From DAOUTY01 sp964453665 (GTDB taxonomy: Bacteria; Chloroflexota; Dehalococcoidia; SZUA-161), in NCBI GenBank assembly GCA_964453665.1, contig CAYVQT010000019.1, forward strand, positions 1 through 47,499: a DNA stretch of 47,499 nt. The letters run 5' to 3'. The position numbers and the translations under genes are program-made. A model generated the notes under the pieces. That model worked only from the letters and a program-made list of their open reading frames with translations, was not told the origin of the DNA and made no database searches. Shown here piece after piece: positions 31,318 through 39,024 of this stretch. How positions within the stretch are numbered: the first letter of the stretch is position 1; each line of letters starts with the position of its first letter.

Positions 31318-32360
31318 CACACCCCGCCGTATATCAGCCTGTAGTCATACGACCTGTCGCCGCCGGCCGTTCGCTCGATCGTGACCTGTACGCCATACCG
31401 GTTTTCTTCGAGCTCGATGTTCTTCAGTGGGTTGCCCTTATTGTCTATGGCTACCGAGTCCTTCAACACCATGCCCCCAGCAGGCCTTATCCTGTAGTAT
31501 TCCCTGACCACTACCACATCTCCACCTACCATGTTCGACGTGTCGAGCTGTATGTTCCTGGGGTAAAACACGGCTCTAGGCGCGTTGTTCAGGTAAATGT
31601 CCTGCTCCGTGCCGTCGGTTGTTATGCTGCCGTCGATATTTGTTAACGCGAGCGACGCAATGATCAGCGCAAGCGTGTCGGATATGGAAACCGCCGGGTC
31701 GCCAAGTATGTCGAACAGGGACCCGAGCGTACTCGTACTGGCGTCGCCGACATCCGCCATGAGCGCTACCAGCAGCGCTTCCAGTGCAGCCACCTCCGCC
31801 GGCGTAAGCCTGAGAGCGTATATCGTAAACCTGACCCCGGCAGGTACCTGCCCTCCGAAAGCCAGGTGCGGCGTGACCGTGCCTGCTGTGGTGACGCCGT
31901 TGATATCCCGTGCCTGCCCCCTGTATGCGCCGGACTGCACCACTACCAGGTTGCCGTCGAAGTCGGGCCTACCCACCAGCCCGGAGCAAACCAGCGTTGA
32001 CCCATCAGCGGCCCCATCAGCAGTCGTCGTCCCGGAGTAGCTGATGAGGCCCGTATCTTTTGGGCCTGCTCCGTAAATCCTGTACCTGGCTCCCGACTTT
32101 ACGGCCGGCTGCACTCCTCCCGATATCACCACGCCGGTGCGTGAGTTCCCTTCTATCACGTGCATCTGCGGAGACCCTGAGCCCTCGTAGATCTCGATTA
32201 GCTTGCCGGCGAGGCAGTCGTCCCCCCAGTTCCGCCCGCTGCAGTTAAGTATGTTCGAGCCCTGCTGTGCGTCGGCATTTATCGTGCCGACGTCTATAAC
32301 CAGAGGCCTTGACGACGCGAACATGGCCGCTATGTCGTATTCTCGACTCCCATCAGGCAT
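31317..32360 (-). CDS. Putative structural protein
   Basis: 347 residues. Three short beta modules with the pattern GxxxxxxSGxxWxxDxLxGxLIEIYEGSG and VCSGLVGRPDFDGNLVVVQS resemble carbohydrate- or particle-surface binding modules, followed by an Ala/Leu-rich helical stretch (LTPAEVAALEALLVALMADV) and a C-terminal beta domain with RRIQ-like strands. No membrane span. It is the upstream partner of the beta-solenoid gene, with overlapping stop and start. Role in the particle is inferred. Confidence 0.55.
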   Translation of the reverse strand: MPDGSREYDIAAMFASSRPLVIDVGTINADAQQGSNILNCSGRNWGDDCLAGKLIEIYEGSGSPQMHVIEGNSRTGVVISGGVQPAVKSGARYRIYGAGPKDTGLISYSGTTTADGAADGSTLVCSGLVGRPDFDGNLVVVQSGAYRGQARDINGVTTAGTVTPHLAFGGQVPAGVRFTIYALRLTPAEVAALEALLVALMADVGDASTSTLGSLFDILGDPAVSISDTLALIIASLALTNIDGSITTDGTEQDIYLNNAPRAVFYPRNIQLDTSNMVGGDVVVVREYYRIRPAGGMVLKDSVAIDNKGNPLKNIELEENRYGVQVTIERTAGGDRSYDYRLIYGGV

Positions 32361-32370
32361 GCCGACCTCC

Positions 32371-32907
32371 TCACATTTGCTTCGAGATAACGGGGATCAT
32401 GGCCCCGATCATCATCACCATGACCAGCGGCATCATGATCGCTGACAGGTCCAGGGCCGCAGGCTGCACCAGCAGAGTGGTTACCTCCCCCCGGATCGTG
32501 TCATCCTCCGCCGGCTCGTCTCCCAGCATCTCGCACATGACCAGCGACAGGTATGCGTTACTCTGCGGCAGCGTTAACATGCACGGCACCGTGATGTAGC
32601 TCTCGGCGCCCACCTCGAAGGCGATGAGGTAATCAGCGCTGTTGTACGCATAGCCGAGGCCGGCATCCCACAGCAAGCCGAAGCCGGTCCCCGATATCAC
32701 CTGGCCGGTTTCCGCGTCCAGCAGAGCGCCAACGACGTACAGCCATTTTCCCTCCGTCTGGGCATTCTCCATCCTCAGGGTGCACTGCAGCGCACCGCCC
32801 GCCGTGTACGAGGTCTCCAGCCCCAGGCCCCAGCTCAGATAGCTCACCAGGGGAAGGTAGCCAGTCAAATCCTGATAGGCTACCGCCGGATGTGTTACCG
32901 TCAGCAT
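32371..32907 (-). CDS. Tail-anchored beta protein with Met-rich span
   Basis: 178 residues. Residues 1-150 are a beta-rich soluble domain (GGALQCTLRMENAQTEGKWL, YITVPCMLTLPQSNAYLSLV). The C-terminus is LDLSAIMMPLVMVMMIGAMI plus PVISKQM, a span with seven Met among about 20 residues. There is no N-terminal signal. Same design as the proteins at 32919 and 24261: a soluble domain carried on a Met-rich tail anchor. Confidence 0.7.
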   Translation of the reverse strand: MLTVTHPAVAYQDLTGYLPLVSYLSWGLGLETSYTAGGALQCTLRMENAQTEGKWLYVVGALLDAETGQVISGTGFGLLWDAGLGYAYNSADYLIAFEVGAESYITVPCMLTLPQSNAYLSLVMCEMLGDEPAEDDTIRGEVTTLLVQPAALDLSAIMMPLVMVMMIGAMIPVISKQM

Positions 32908-32918
32908 CGTGTGCCTCC

Positions 32919-33398
32919 TTACCCCTTCTCATGTGGTTGCTGGATTACAACCGTTGTCTTGTCCTCATCCCCGAACAGGCCGCTGAGCCCGCTCATCATC
33001 ATCCCCATTCCCATCACCACCGCCAGCATCACTATCGCCTCGATCCAGCTGGTGCCGCCGTCCGGCGGAGGAGGTGTCGGAGCCAGCGTCCCTATGCCTA
33101 TATCGAGCTCTGCGCATTCCCCCGTGCCGAACCAGCCCTGCGCGCACACCCTGATGGTGGCCTCCGTCACAACATCGGGCACGGTTATATCGAACCAGTA
33201 GTTGCCCACAGGATTGGTGGTCGAGGAGTAATGGATAGCGCTGAAGCCGTCGTATATGTCCATGGTGACCGGCAGCAGGGGCTCCGGAATCCCGAACATG
33301 CCGTACACCGTCCCCGTTACGCGCACCTCCTGCCCGGGCGTCAGCTCCCTCGACGGGATCTCCGTGCCTACAGGGTGTTCCAGCCGGATACTAATCAC
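32919..33398 (-). CDS. Ig-like domain protein with Pro linker and Met-rich span
   Basis: 159 residues from GTG 33398, chosen for GGAGG nine bases upstream; a longer frame to 33470 begins with non-conserved-looking sequence. An immunoglobulin-like beta domain (residues 1-105: GQEVRVTGTVYGMFGIPEP, VGNYWFDITVPDVVTEATI) is followed by the linker TLAPTPPPPDGG. Then comes the span IEAIVMLAVVMGMGMMMSGL and a charged tail (GDEDKTTVVIQQPHEKG). The linker suggests a domain displayed away from a membrane. No signal peptide is present. Confidence 0.7.
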   Translation of the reverse strand: MISIRLEHPVGTEIPSRELTPGQEVRVTGTVYGMFGIPEPLLPVTMDIYDGFSAIHYSSTTNPVGNYWFDITVPDVVTEATIRVCAQGWFGTGECAELDIGIGTLAPTPPPPDGGTSWIEAIVMLAVVMGMGMMMSGLSGLFGDEDKTTVVIQQPHEKG

Positions 33399-33565
33399 CG
33401 ATTGCAGCCTCCAGTCCAGTCGTCTAAACAAACAGGCCGAGCCAGCTCGCGGCCAGCCCGGCCCTAACATTGAAGCCCTATAATCAGAGCTATCCTCAAT
33501 AGCTCTTTACACACGCATCGCTGAACTCCGTAGCTGGCCCTTACCCGTTGAGCAAGCCTGACGGT

Positions 33566-34402
33566 TCAACGGTCCAGCTGCAGCATGATCCACAGGTCGC
33601 CGTAGTCAGAGCTGGTACCTCCTGTCGCCGACAGCAGATATCCTGCCCTCTGGTAGCCGTCGCTGGGATCAGCGACCGTCGCCGGGTCGATGGTTCCGTC
33701 CATCCAGAAGAACACGTCGCGCAGGTGGGCTGCCGAGCCCGGCCAGGTGCCGCCGTGGGCGGTTATGCCCACAGGGCCCGCCGTGCACAGCCAGAAATAG
33801 TAACCGGTGGTTACCGGCTTGAAGTTCACGCCGACGAAGGGCTCGAACTCCTGCTGCGTGCTCATGGCTGCCATGACAGCGCTGTACGGACTCCTATACG
33901 CGGTCACGCCCATCGCGGTGGTGATCGCCTCGACCTCTACCGGCCTGTCGAGATACAGCCTGACGTACGTCCCGTTGCCAGCACCGGAAGCGATGATGTG
34001 GTGCTGGTGGAAGATCGTACCCCCGAATGCGATGAAGTGGCCGCCCTGATACCAGTTGGCCGCCCTCGCTGCCGTGTCCGCAATATCGACGTAGGGAGCG
34101 CCGACGGCTGCCTGTGAATTCAGATTGCCCTCGAAGCCGTCCTCGTTTTCATGGCCTGTCACACCGGGCGCATAGTTGGAGTTTATGACCGCCCTGGCCA
34201 GACCGGCCAGGTCCCCCGCCGCATATGAGTACCGGAACACCCACTGGGACAGCTCCCGCCGGGAGCCGATCGCGAAGTTCTGGGCGTCGCTGATCTCATC
34301 GATACCCTGCTCCACACCGCCTGGCAGCTTGTCCCCAATCGACTGCAGGGCGATATCATTGATCTGCTGCCTGTTTACAAAGGCTCTGTTTAAACTGTTC
34401 AT
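33566..34402 (-). CDS. Candidate major virion coat protein
   Basis: 278 residues. After an Ala/Gln-rich N-terminus come alternating strands with NWYQGGHFIAFGGTIFHQHH, RLYLDRPVEVEAITTAMGVT, VTTGYYFWLCTAGPVGIT and a C-terminal YLLSATGGTSSDYGDLWIML. The block GYYFWLxTxGPVxI followed by DGT and a final LQLD resembles coat-like proteins I recall from environmental phages, but the fold is unproven. Size and place upstream of the other structural genes fit a major particle protein. No HK97 or terminase-linked pattern is visible. Confidence 0.5.
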   Translation of the reverse strand: MNSLNRAFVNRQQINDIALQSIGDKLPGGVEQGIDEISDAQNFAIGSRRELSQWVFRYSYAAGDLAGLARAVINSNYAPGVTGHENEDGFEGNLNSQAAVGAPYVDIADTAARAANWYQGGHFIAFGGTIFHQHHIIASGAGNGTYVRLYLDRPVEVEAITTAMGVTAYRSPYSAVMAAMSTQQEFEPFVGVNFKPVTTGYYFWLCTAGPVGITAHGGTWPGSAAHLRDVFFWMDGTIDPATVADPSDGYQRAGYLLSATGGTSSDYGDLWIMLQLDR

Positions 34403-34519
34403 CTATGTTCCCTCCTGTTCTGAGTTCCCCCATTGCTGGCCTTCCATATATGCTGGCGATCCAGCAAGCCTATTGACCCTGGGGCCAATAAGATCGCATC
34501 GTAACAGGATTTTCCTGGT

Positions 34520-35185
34520 CTACGCGACCAGCGCCTTGCCGATCCAGCCGTAAAGGGCGCCGGTGCAGGCCATGGCGCCGGTTGCTATGGCCAGCGTGTT
34601 GGTGGCCACGAAGGTGATCACCGTCCCCGCGGGCAGCCTCAGCGGGTAGTTCTTGTTGGTGAGCCCGATGAACGGTGCCCCGGCATGGAACTCGTCATAC
34701 CAGGTCCCGCCGGCTGCATTCCCGTATCCGTTCGCTGTGAACAGCTGACCCGCCGAGCTACCGGCCAGCCTGTCCGTCCACAGGCTGCACCTCCAGTTGA
34801 TGTTGGCTCTGCCGCCTGCATCAGCAGGGGTTGTCAGCCCCACGAAATTGACGAACCAAACCTCTCCCGCTGGCACGGTGAGCGTCTCGGTGACCACGGC
34901 TCCGACCGCCGATCCGTTGGGTATGGTGATGGTCTGCAGGTCGTAGTCCTCTTCACGGCCGTCAAGAATCCCCAGGATGTGGAGCTGCTCAGCGTGCACC
35001 AGCGGCTGGTTCACCGCCTTGTCCAGGTCCCAGAACGCCGGGGTGCCCTTGTAGTTACCTATGGGCAGGAAGCCCAGCTGGTTGACCGGAACCCCACCGG
35101 TGACCACATCCGGCGTCAGGTTAACCAGGGACTGGAGTGCGCGCATGGTCTTGTCCTGCACTCTCTGCTTTCCTTGCGGTTTCAT
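34520..35185 (-). CDS. Candidate second coat/jelly-roll-like protein
   Basis: 221 residues. The first 70 residues are polar. From residue about 85 strands alternate with turns in a jelly-roll-like texture: ITIPNGSAVGAVVTETLTVP, AGEVWFVNFVGLTTPADAG and RLPAGTVITFVATNTLAIA, ending in a hydrophobic ACTGALYGWIGKALVA. No cysteine pair or membrane signal is apparent. It lies between the Met-rich small membrane proteins and the 278-residue coat candidate. Assignment as capsid protein is inference. Confidence 0.45.
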   Translation of the reverse strand: MKPQGKQRVQDKTMRALQSLVNLTPDVVTGGVPVNQLGFLPIGNYKGTPAFWDLDKAVNQPLVHAEQLHILGILDGREEDYDLQTITIPNGSAVGAVVTETLTVPAGEVWFVNFVGLTTPADAGGRANINWRCSLWTDRLAGSSAGQLFTANGYGNAAGGTWYDEFHAGAPFIGLTNKNYPLRLPAGTVITFVATNTLAIATGAMACTGALYGWIGKALVA

Positions 35186-35235
35186 GGAATACCCTCCTTT
35201 CGTCAGTTGGTAGATGTGACCACAGAGCGATCAGA

Positions 35236-35373
35236 CTAGACGGCCTCGGTGGCCTTGGTCATCATCTTCATCATCATGACCACAATCATCAGCATGATCA
35301 TGAGGTTCATGATCGTGGTGATGTCGATGCCCTGGGTCGCCGTGACCGTGCCTGTCGTTTGCATTGGAAGCAT
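35236..35373 (-). CDS. Very Met-rich single-span protein (short paralog)
   Basis: 45 residues with ribosome site AAGGAGGTCAACAA. Residues 15-40, from GIDITTIMNLMIMLMIVVMM through MKMMTK, contain ten Met. The neighbour at 35418-35618 has the same block with few changes (GIDITTIMNMMIVLMMVVMM), so the two are paralogs by tandem duplication. A short polar N-terminus and a short tail frame one membrane span. A small, abundant membrane protein of a particle would fit, but nothing assigns it. Confidence 0.8.
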   Translation of the reverse strand: MLPMQTTGTVTATQGIDITTIMNLMIMLMIVVMMMKMMTKATEAV

Positions 35374-35417
35374 TTGTTGACCTCCTTGAGTTATTTGCTG
35401 CGCCTGTGGGCCCCGCG

Positions 35418-35618
35418 CTAGACCGTGAACTTGGCCATCATTTTCATCATCATTACAACCATCATCAGTACGATCATCATGTTCATGATGGTCGTGATGT
35501 CGATGCCGGTCTCCTGCTGCGTGCCCAGGACCGAGGTGGACTGCATCGGCAACTGCCGGGATTGGAGTGACGCAGCCTGCTGGGTCCAGGGCATCGCCCC
35601 TATTTGCATCGCTCTCAT
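35418..35618 (-). CDS. Very Met-rich single-span protein (long paralog)
   Basis: 66 residues, ribosome site TAAGGAGGTCCG. A Gln-rich N-terminal part (MQIGAMPWTQQAASLQSRQL) precedes GIDITTIMNMMIVLMMVVMM and the end MKMMAKFTV. Met makes up more than half of the span. Paralog of 35236-35373. Start overlaps the end of the gene upstream by four bases. Confidence 0.8.
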   Translation of the reverse strand: MRAMQIGAMPWTQQAASLQSRQLPMQSTSVLGTQQETGIDITTIMNMMIVLMMVVMMMKMMAKFTV

Positions 35619-35884
35619 TCGACGGACCTCCTTATCTCTCGTGTTAGCCTTGCTTCAAATAGCCGCCGCGCCTCCCTCTCCACGCAGGTCACGTCATCCT
35701 CCGGGCAGACCGCCTCGGCCTGATTCACCGCCCACCTGCCGTACTTCCCGGTAAGCCTCGCCTTGTCCTTCCATGGAATCGAGTGGTGACCTGTAACCTT
35801 GCCCGTCATGACCGCCACCCCAGTCAGGAGGAAGGCTACTATGGCGAAGTGGACAGCCGATGTTAGCTGCTCCGAGAGAGGCAT
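35615..35884 (-). CDS. Small membrane protein, unknown
   Basis: 89 residues with an N-terminal hydrophobic segment (HFAIVAFLLTGVAVMTGKV, about residues 12-30) and a charged, helical C-terminal part with two Cys (VCPEDDVTCVEREARRLFE). The segment is followed by a cluster of basic residues. Could be a membrane-anchored particle or scaffold protein. No family. The ribosome site is weak. Confidence 0.55.
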   Translation of the reverse strand: MPLSEQLTSAVHFAIVAFLLTGVAVMTGKVTGHHSIPWKDKARLTGKYGRWAVNQAEAVCPEDDVTCVEREARRLFEARLTREIRRSVE

Positions 35885-35897
35885 AAAGAAAGCCTAC

Positions 35898-36113
35898 TTA
35901 TCCCCTGTAGGCTGCTCTCATGTTCTCGTAGCACTTGTCGAACAGCTCGCCGGCGGCCTTGGACATGATGTCCTTCCAGTTCTTCACCGGAGACGAGCTC
36001 GAGCTCACTGAAACTCCCAGGTACTCGGAGAGCTTGCTCGTCATCTTGGTGACGGCGAGGTCGTCGTTGACGCTGTTGATGAACTTCTCCCGTGCGGAAG
36101 CCTTGGTTGCCAT
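35898..36113 (-). CDS. First gene of late module, unknown
   Basis: 71 residues with GGGAGGTGCTAA before the ATG. Helical and soluble: SAREKFINSVNDDLAVTKMT, a Ser run (SVSSSSSPVKNWKDIM) and a C-terminal KAAGELFDKCYENMR. It is the first gene after the tandem hairpins at 36188-36310, so it opens the late transcript. Confidence 0.6.
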   Translation of the reverse strand: MATKASAREKFINSVNDDLAVTKMTSKLSEYLGVSVSSSSSPVKNWKDIMSKAAGELFDKCYENMRAAYRG

Positions 36114-36187
36114 TTAGCACCTCCCGTATTTTTTCAGCCGGGACGGGTGGGCCCCGGCCCGGGGGGCTGCAACCTCGACGGAAAAGG

Positions 36188-36240
36188 AAAAGGGGCGTTG
36201 CCTTCAACCTTATCCAGTCGAAGGTTGCAACGCCCCTTTT
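36188..36240 (-). terminator. Strong hairpin between early and late modules
   Basis: Perfect 14-bp arms (AAAAGGGGCGTTGC and GCAACGCCCCTTTT) with an inner stem (AACCTT/AAGGTT). Leftward it is followed by CCTTTTCC after its own TTTT. It can terminate either strand. A further GC-rich hairpin follows at about 36136-36157 (GCCGGG/CCCGGC). Confidence 0.75.
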
Positions 36241-36253
36241 AAGCCTGGGAGCC

Positions 36254-36310
36254 GCTGACGAAAATAAAAAGCCCTAGAAGCCGACTTTCGTCAGCAAGCT
36301 CCTAGGGCTT
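36254..36310 (-). terminator. Interleaved hairpins, terminator with competing stem
   Basis: Leftward, arms AAGCCCTAG (36310-36302) and CTAGGGCTT (36277-36269) form a terminator followed by TTTATTTT. The second pair GCTGACGAAA (36295-36286) and TTTCGTCAGC (36263-36254) straddles it, using the loop of the first hairpin and the sequence just past its T run. The two stems interleave (order A, B, A', B'), so they form either a pseudoknot or two mutually exclusive structures, as in attenuators. Confidence 0.65.
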
Positions 36311-36319
36311 GGTTAAGAA

Positions 36320-36667
36320 TTAACACATGTTCAGACCCTTGTCAAGTTGCACCCCCCCGTGTTCGTCCGGCGAAGCCCCGCCAGGCGCGTGAGGGGTTGA
36401 TGTGCGCCCTATTCGCGGTGCCTGTACAGCCTGCGACGCCTTTACTTCCGATCGATAGGATCTCAGCATCTGCTCGGCGTACCTGAGACAGCCCTCCTGA
36501 AGCTCGGGTGATAATTCCATAAATCTGGCCAAGCGCGCTTTCTCCGCCCGCCTTTCCCTGGGGCTGGCTTGATCTCGCCGCCTGATACAGAGTCTGTGAC
36601 CACCGGGCGGTATCCCGGTGAGGCGCTCTATCACCCTTGCCGCCTCCGCCACCTCCCCGGTCGTCAT
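36320..36667 (-). CDS. Hypothetical early protein
   Basis: 115 residues, basic and helical in the first 75 (EVAEAARVIERLTGIPPGGH, RRRDQASPRERRAEKARLAR), then a Pro/Gly-rich low-complexity end (TPHAPGGASPDEHGG). Start overlaps the stop of the gene upstream (TGATG). Last gene before the tandem terminator hairpins. No family recognised. Confidence 0.5.
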   Translation of the reverse strand: MTTGEVAEAARVIERLTGIPPGGHRLCIRRRDQASPRERRAEKARLARFMELSPELQEGCLRYAEQMLRSYRSEVKASQAVQAPRIGRTSTPHAPGGASPDEHGGVQLDKGLNMC

Positions 36668-36909
36668 CAGACCCTCTCGCCGGTCATGGCGAACATCTGG
36701 TAGAGCATCTGGGTAACGCTGTCCACGATCCCCTCGCGTATCTGGGGGATGAGCTCAGCAGCCTGGGGATCGTCCGTTTTCAGGGTGACCTCCACTCTAT
36801 TATCGCTGTCCTCCGTGTGAATCACGTACTGGATGTTCCGTGTGAGCTGCTGCATCCTGGCCAGCTGATCGCGCTGCTGTGGTGTGGCGAATGCCATGGG
36901 ATTAACCAT
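36667..36909 (-). CDS. Hypothetical early protein
   Basis: 80 residues, soluble: QQRDQLARMQQLTRNIQYVI, then alternating VEVTLKTDD and a helical end VDSVTQMLYQMFAMTGERV with several Met. Start overlaps the preceding stop (TAATG). No family recognised; translation is coupled within the early run. Confidence 0.5.
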   Translation of the reverse strand: MVNPMAFATPQQRDQLARMQQLTRNIQYVIHTEDSDNRVEVTLKTDDPQAAELIPQIREGIVDSVTQMLYQMFAMTGERV

Positions 36910-37571
36910 TATTTCTGCCCTCCTTGATTTCTTTTATCCACAAGACCGGGTGTGGGCCCGGCCTGTCCGCCTAGCATCATCCCCATCAGGCGGTTCAGTA
37001 TCGTCTCCATCGTCCTGGCCATCAGGCCCTTCATCGGATCGGGCGTGCTGGCGATATCGACCTTTTCACCTCCCTGAGGTAATCTCTCATCGATGAAGCC
37101 GAGCAGCCTGCCGGCGATCTCACCGCCCATGGCCAGGCCCGTATCCCTGGCCACCTGCCCCTCCGTCTGCCTCATCTCCTGCGCCATCTTGATTATCGGC
37201 GTCGCCTGGTCTATGCCCATCTTGGACAGCTCCTGGGCAATCCGGACACCGATCAGGATGGACTTCATCCCGTATTCCACCCCCGCATCGAACACCGTGC
37301 GGGTACCGTCAACCATGGGGGGCAGGTAAAGCTCCTTAATGAGAGCCTCGATCGGTAGCGGCTTGTTCGCCACAAGCGCCTTGCCCGGCTCAAGCCTGAA
37401 CTGAAACTCGCCCTTTTTCTTCAGCTTGGACTTCTCCGCATCAACGGAGCCGTCGGCGATATCGGGATCGGCCTTGAGCTGGTAGCAGATCTCGTCCAGC
37501 TCCTCCTCGCTTCCGGCCTCCAGGAGCCGCTCCCTGATGTACTGTGTCTTGCTTTCATCCTTGTCCGTCAT
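36909..37571 (-). CDS. Hypothetical early protein with Met-rich helix
   Basis: 220 residues from ATG 37571 (GGAGGTGAGA in front). An acidic helical start (RERLLEAGSEEELDEICYQL) is followed by a central helical domain (VFDAGVEYGMKSILIGVRIA) and a C-terminal amphipathic Met-rich helix (MKGLMARTMETILNRLMGMM), then a Gly/Pro tail. That last helix resembles the membrane segments of the late genes but carries Arg and Glu, so it is more likely membrane-surface or multimer-forming. Function unknown. Confidence 0.5.
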   Translation of the reverse strand: MTDKDESKTQYIRERLLEAGSEEELDEICYQLKADPDIADGSVDAEKSKLKKKGEFQFRLEPGKALVANKPLPIEALIKELYLPPMVDGTRTVFDAGVEYGMKSILIGVRIAQELSKMGIDQATPIIKMAQEMRQTEGQVARDTGLAMGGEIAGRLLGFIDERLPQGGEKVDIASTPDPMKGLMARTMETILNRLMGMMLGGQAGPTPGLVDKRNQGGQK

Positions 37572-37642
37572 TCTCACCTCCACACTCGATTTTTCCTTTT
37601 CCCGGGCATTTTCGGCGAAGCTAAAAAGGCCTGGTTATGGCG

Positions 37643-37683
37643 TAGCTAAGCGCTACTAGCTAAGCGGCTTATAGCTAAGCCGC
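37643..37683. repeat. Three TAGCTAAGC repeats with two hairpins
   Basis: TAGCTAAGC occurs at 37643, 37657 and 37672. Overlapping dyads GTAGC-TAAGC-GCTAC and GCGGCTTA-TAGC-TAAGCCGC are built from the same units. They lie in a 128-base gap upstream of the leftward gene at 36909-37571 and downstream of the AAA+ gene. An operator or second replication element is possible. Confidence 0.6.
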
Positions 37684-37699
37684 ATATTTCCCCCCGGCC

Positions 37700-38617
37700 T
37701 TACCCTCCCCCACCCCCTATCAACAGCTCGATAGCCCTGCCCACACCGACACCGGGCGCCAGGCGGGCCACCCTCACCGCGTCGCGCACGTCCTGCGTGC
37801 GGCTGTCGAGACCCCTGGCTACCTCATCCGCAGCGGATGGCTCGACACCCTCGCGGCGCACCAGCACCTCTCTCACCACCAGGCGAAACTCCTCGCGGCT
37901 GTATGCGCTCAGCCTCCGGATGGCGAAGCGCGACCTGAGCTCGGGCGAGAGCCTGCCCTCAACGTTGGTGGCTGCAATCACCCTGACATCGACCCGGGCG
38001 TCCATCTCCCTGCCCTTCTTGGCGCGTACCATCCTCCCGCCCTCCATTACGCTGAGCAGGGCGGCGGTGTCGGCAGCATTGACCTTGTCCAGCTCGTCGA
38101 TCAGCAGTATCCGGGGCCGCCTCTCCGCAACCATGTCCCACAGGCCCGCCTTCGAGATCGCCGACCCCACCAGCCAGAGAGCCCTGCTGCCGCCGGTCCT
38201 CTCGATGTCCCAGAGGAAGAGGCTCTTGGCCAGTGCCGGCGGCCCCGTCAGGAGGACGTGGACAGGCCTTAAGGCGAGCAGGCTGGCCCGGAGCAGCTCC
38301 TTGACCTCGTCGTGGCCGCTGATGTCACGGAAAAGGTCGTCGGGCACCTCCAGTTGCTCATCGTGCTGCGTCCCGCCGCTAATAGAGGGCGCACCATCGA
38401 TCACGGCCCTCGCCTTCTCTGTAAGCCTGTACCCGTGGTAGGAGTTGGACTCGTAGACGTCCTCCACGAACCCTTCCATACGCAGCCTGCTGAGAACCCC
38501 GGGCCAGACGCCGGCGTCGCGCGAGCGCCATCCCAGCTTGCCGGCCAGGCTCTCCGGGTCGAGACCGTCCTCGACCACGGCTATGCCTCTCAGCAGCTCT
38601 ATATCCCCTGGTTTCAC
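37700..38617 (-). CDS. MoxR/RuvB-like AAA+ ATPase with N-terminal winged helix
   Basis: 305 residues from GTG 38617, which overlaps the stop of the J-domain gene (GTGA). Residues 1-70 look like a winged helix (LLRGIAVVEDGLDPESLAGK, MEGFVEDVYE). The AAA+ core has Walker A GPPALAKS (125-132), Walker B LLIDEL (171-176), sensor 1 VIAATNVEG and a SRF-type arginine (LRSRFAIRRL). A Gly-rich end follows. MoxR/RuvB-type proteins remodel protein or DNA complexes; here a role in replication, packaging or assembly is possible. No HerA/FtsK-type packaging ATPase was recognised in the element. Confidence 0.85.
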   Translation of the reverse strand: MKPGDIELLRGIAVVEDGLDPESLAGKLGWRSRDAGVWPGVLSRLRMEGFVEDVYESNSYHGYRLTEKARAVIDGAPSISGGTQHDEQLEVPDDLFRDISGHDEVKELLRASLLALRPVHVLLTGPPALAKSLFLWDIERTGGSRALWLVGSAISKAGLWDMVAERRPRILLIDELDKVNAADTAALLSVMEGGRMVRAKKGREMDARVDVRVIAATNVEGRLSPELRSRFAIRRLSAYSREEFRLVVREVLVRREGVEPSAADEVARGLDSRTQDVRDAVRVARLAPGVGVGRAIELLIGGGGG

Positions 38618-39024
38618 TTGGGCCCTCCGTTCCGCCGGTTCCAGCCCCGCTCTCTGCCTATGCGGTCATACGCCGCCTGTATCAGCCGGAAAAGGTGCGT
38701 GCTCTCCTTACCCGCCACGTCTGGGTGCAGCCGCTTCGCCAGCTCGCGGTAGCGGTGCTTGATCTCATCGTCGGATGCCGTATCCTCGAGGCCCAGCATC
38801 CTGTAGGCGCTGTCCCCGGGCACGTCGAAGCCGGCGAAACCCTGGAAGCCCGAGGCCCCGCCGAGCATCTCCATCACCTTTTGGATGTCCAAGCTGCCCA
38901 GTATGGACTTGAGAGATGCCCCCGCCATCGCCGATAACGCTATGCGCTGCATGTCCCCGGCGAGATGCTCCATGAGCTCCCGCGTTACCCTGTTGAAGAA
39001 TTGGGGGTACCAGTCCTGATTCAT
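38614..39024 (-). CDS. J-domain protein
   Basis: 136 residues. The C-terminal half is a J domain: AYRMLGLEDTASDDEIKHRY, then LAKRLHPDVAGKESTHLFRL with HPD at residues 100-102, then AYDRIGRERGW. The N-terminal 65 residues (helical, Met/Gly-rich) take the place of a substrate or partner module. J domains stimulate Hsp70 ATPase, so the element probably recruits host DnaK, for instance in replication as lambda does or in particle assembly. Overlaps both neighbours by four bases. Confidence 0.85.
   Translation of the reverse strand: MNQDWYPQFFNRVTRELMEHLAGDMQRIALSAMAGASLKSILGSLDIQKVMEMLGGASGFQGFAGFDVPGDSAYRMLGLEDTASDDEIKHRYRELAKRLHPDVAGKESTHLFRLIQAAYDRIGRERGWNRRNGGPK

Noticed and set aside
33399..33565. 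Small leftward frames in the gap between the Ig-like and coat-candidate genes (for example one ending AASWLGLFV)
   Set aside because: No start codon or ribosome site fits; the stretch probably only holds spacing and promoter sequence.
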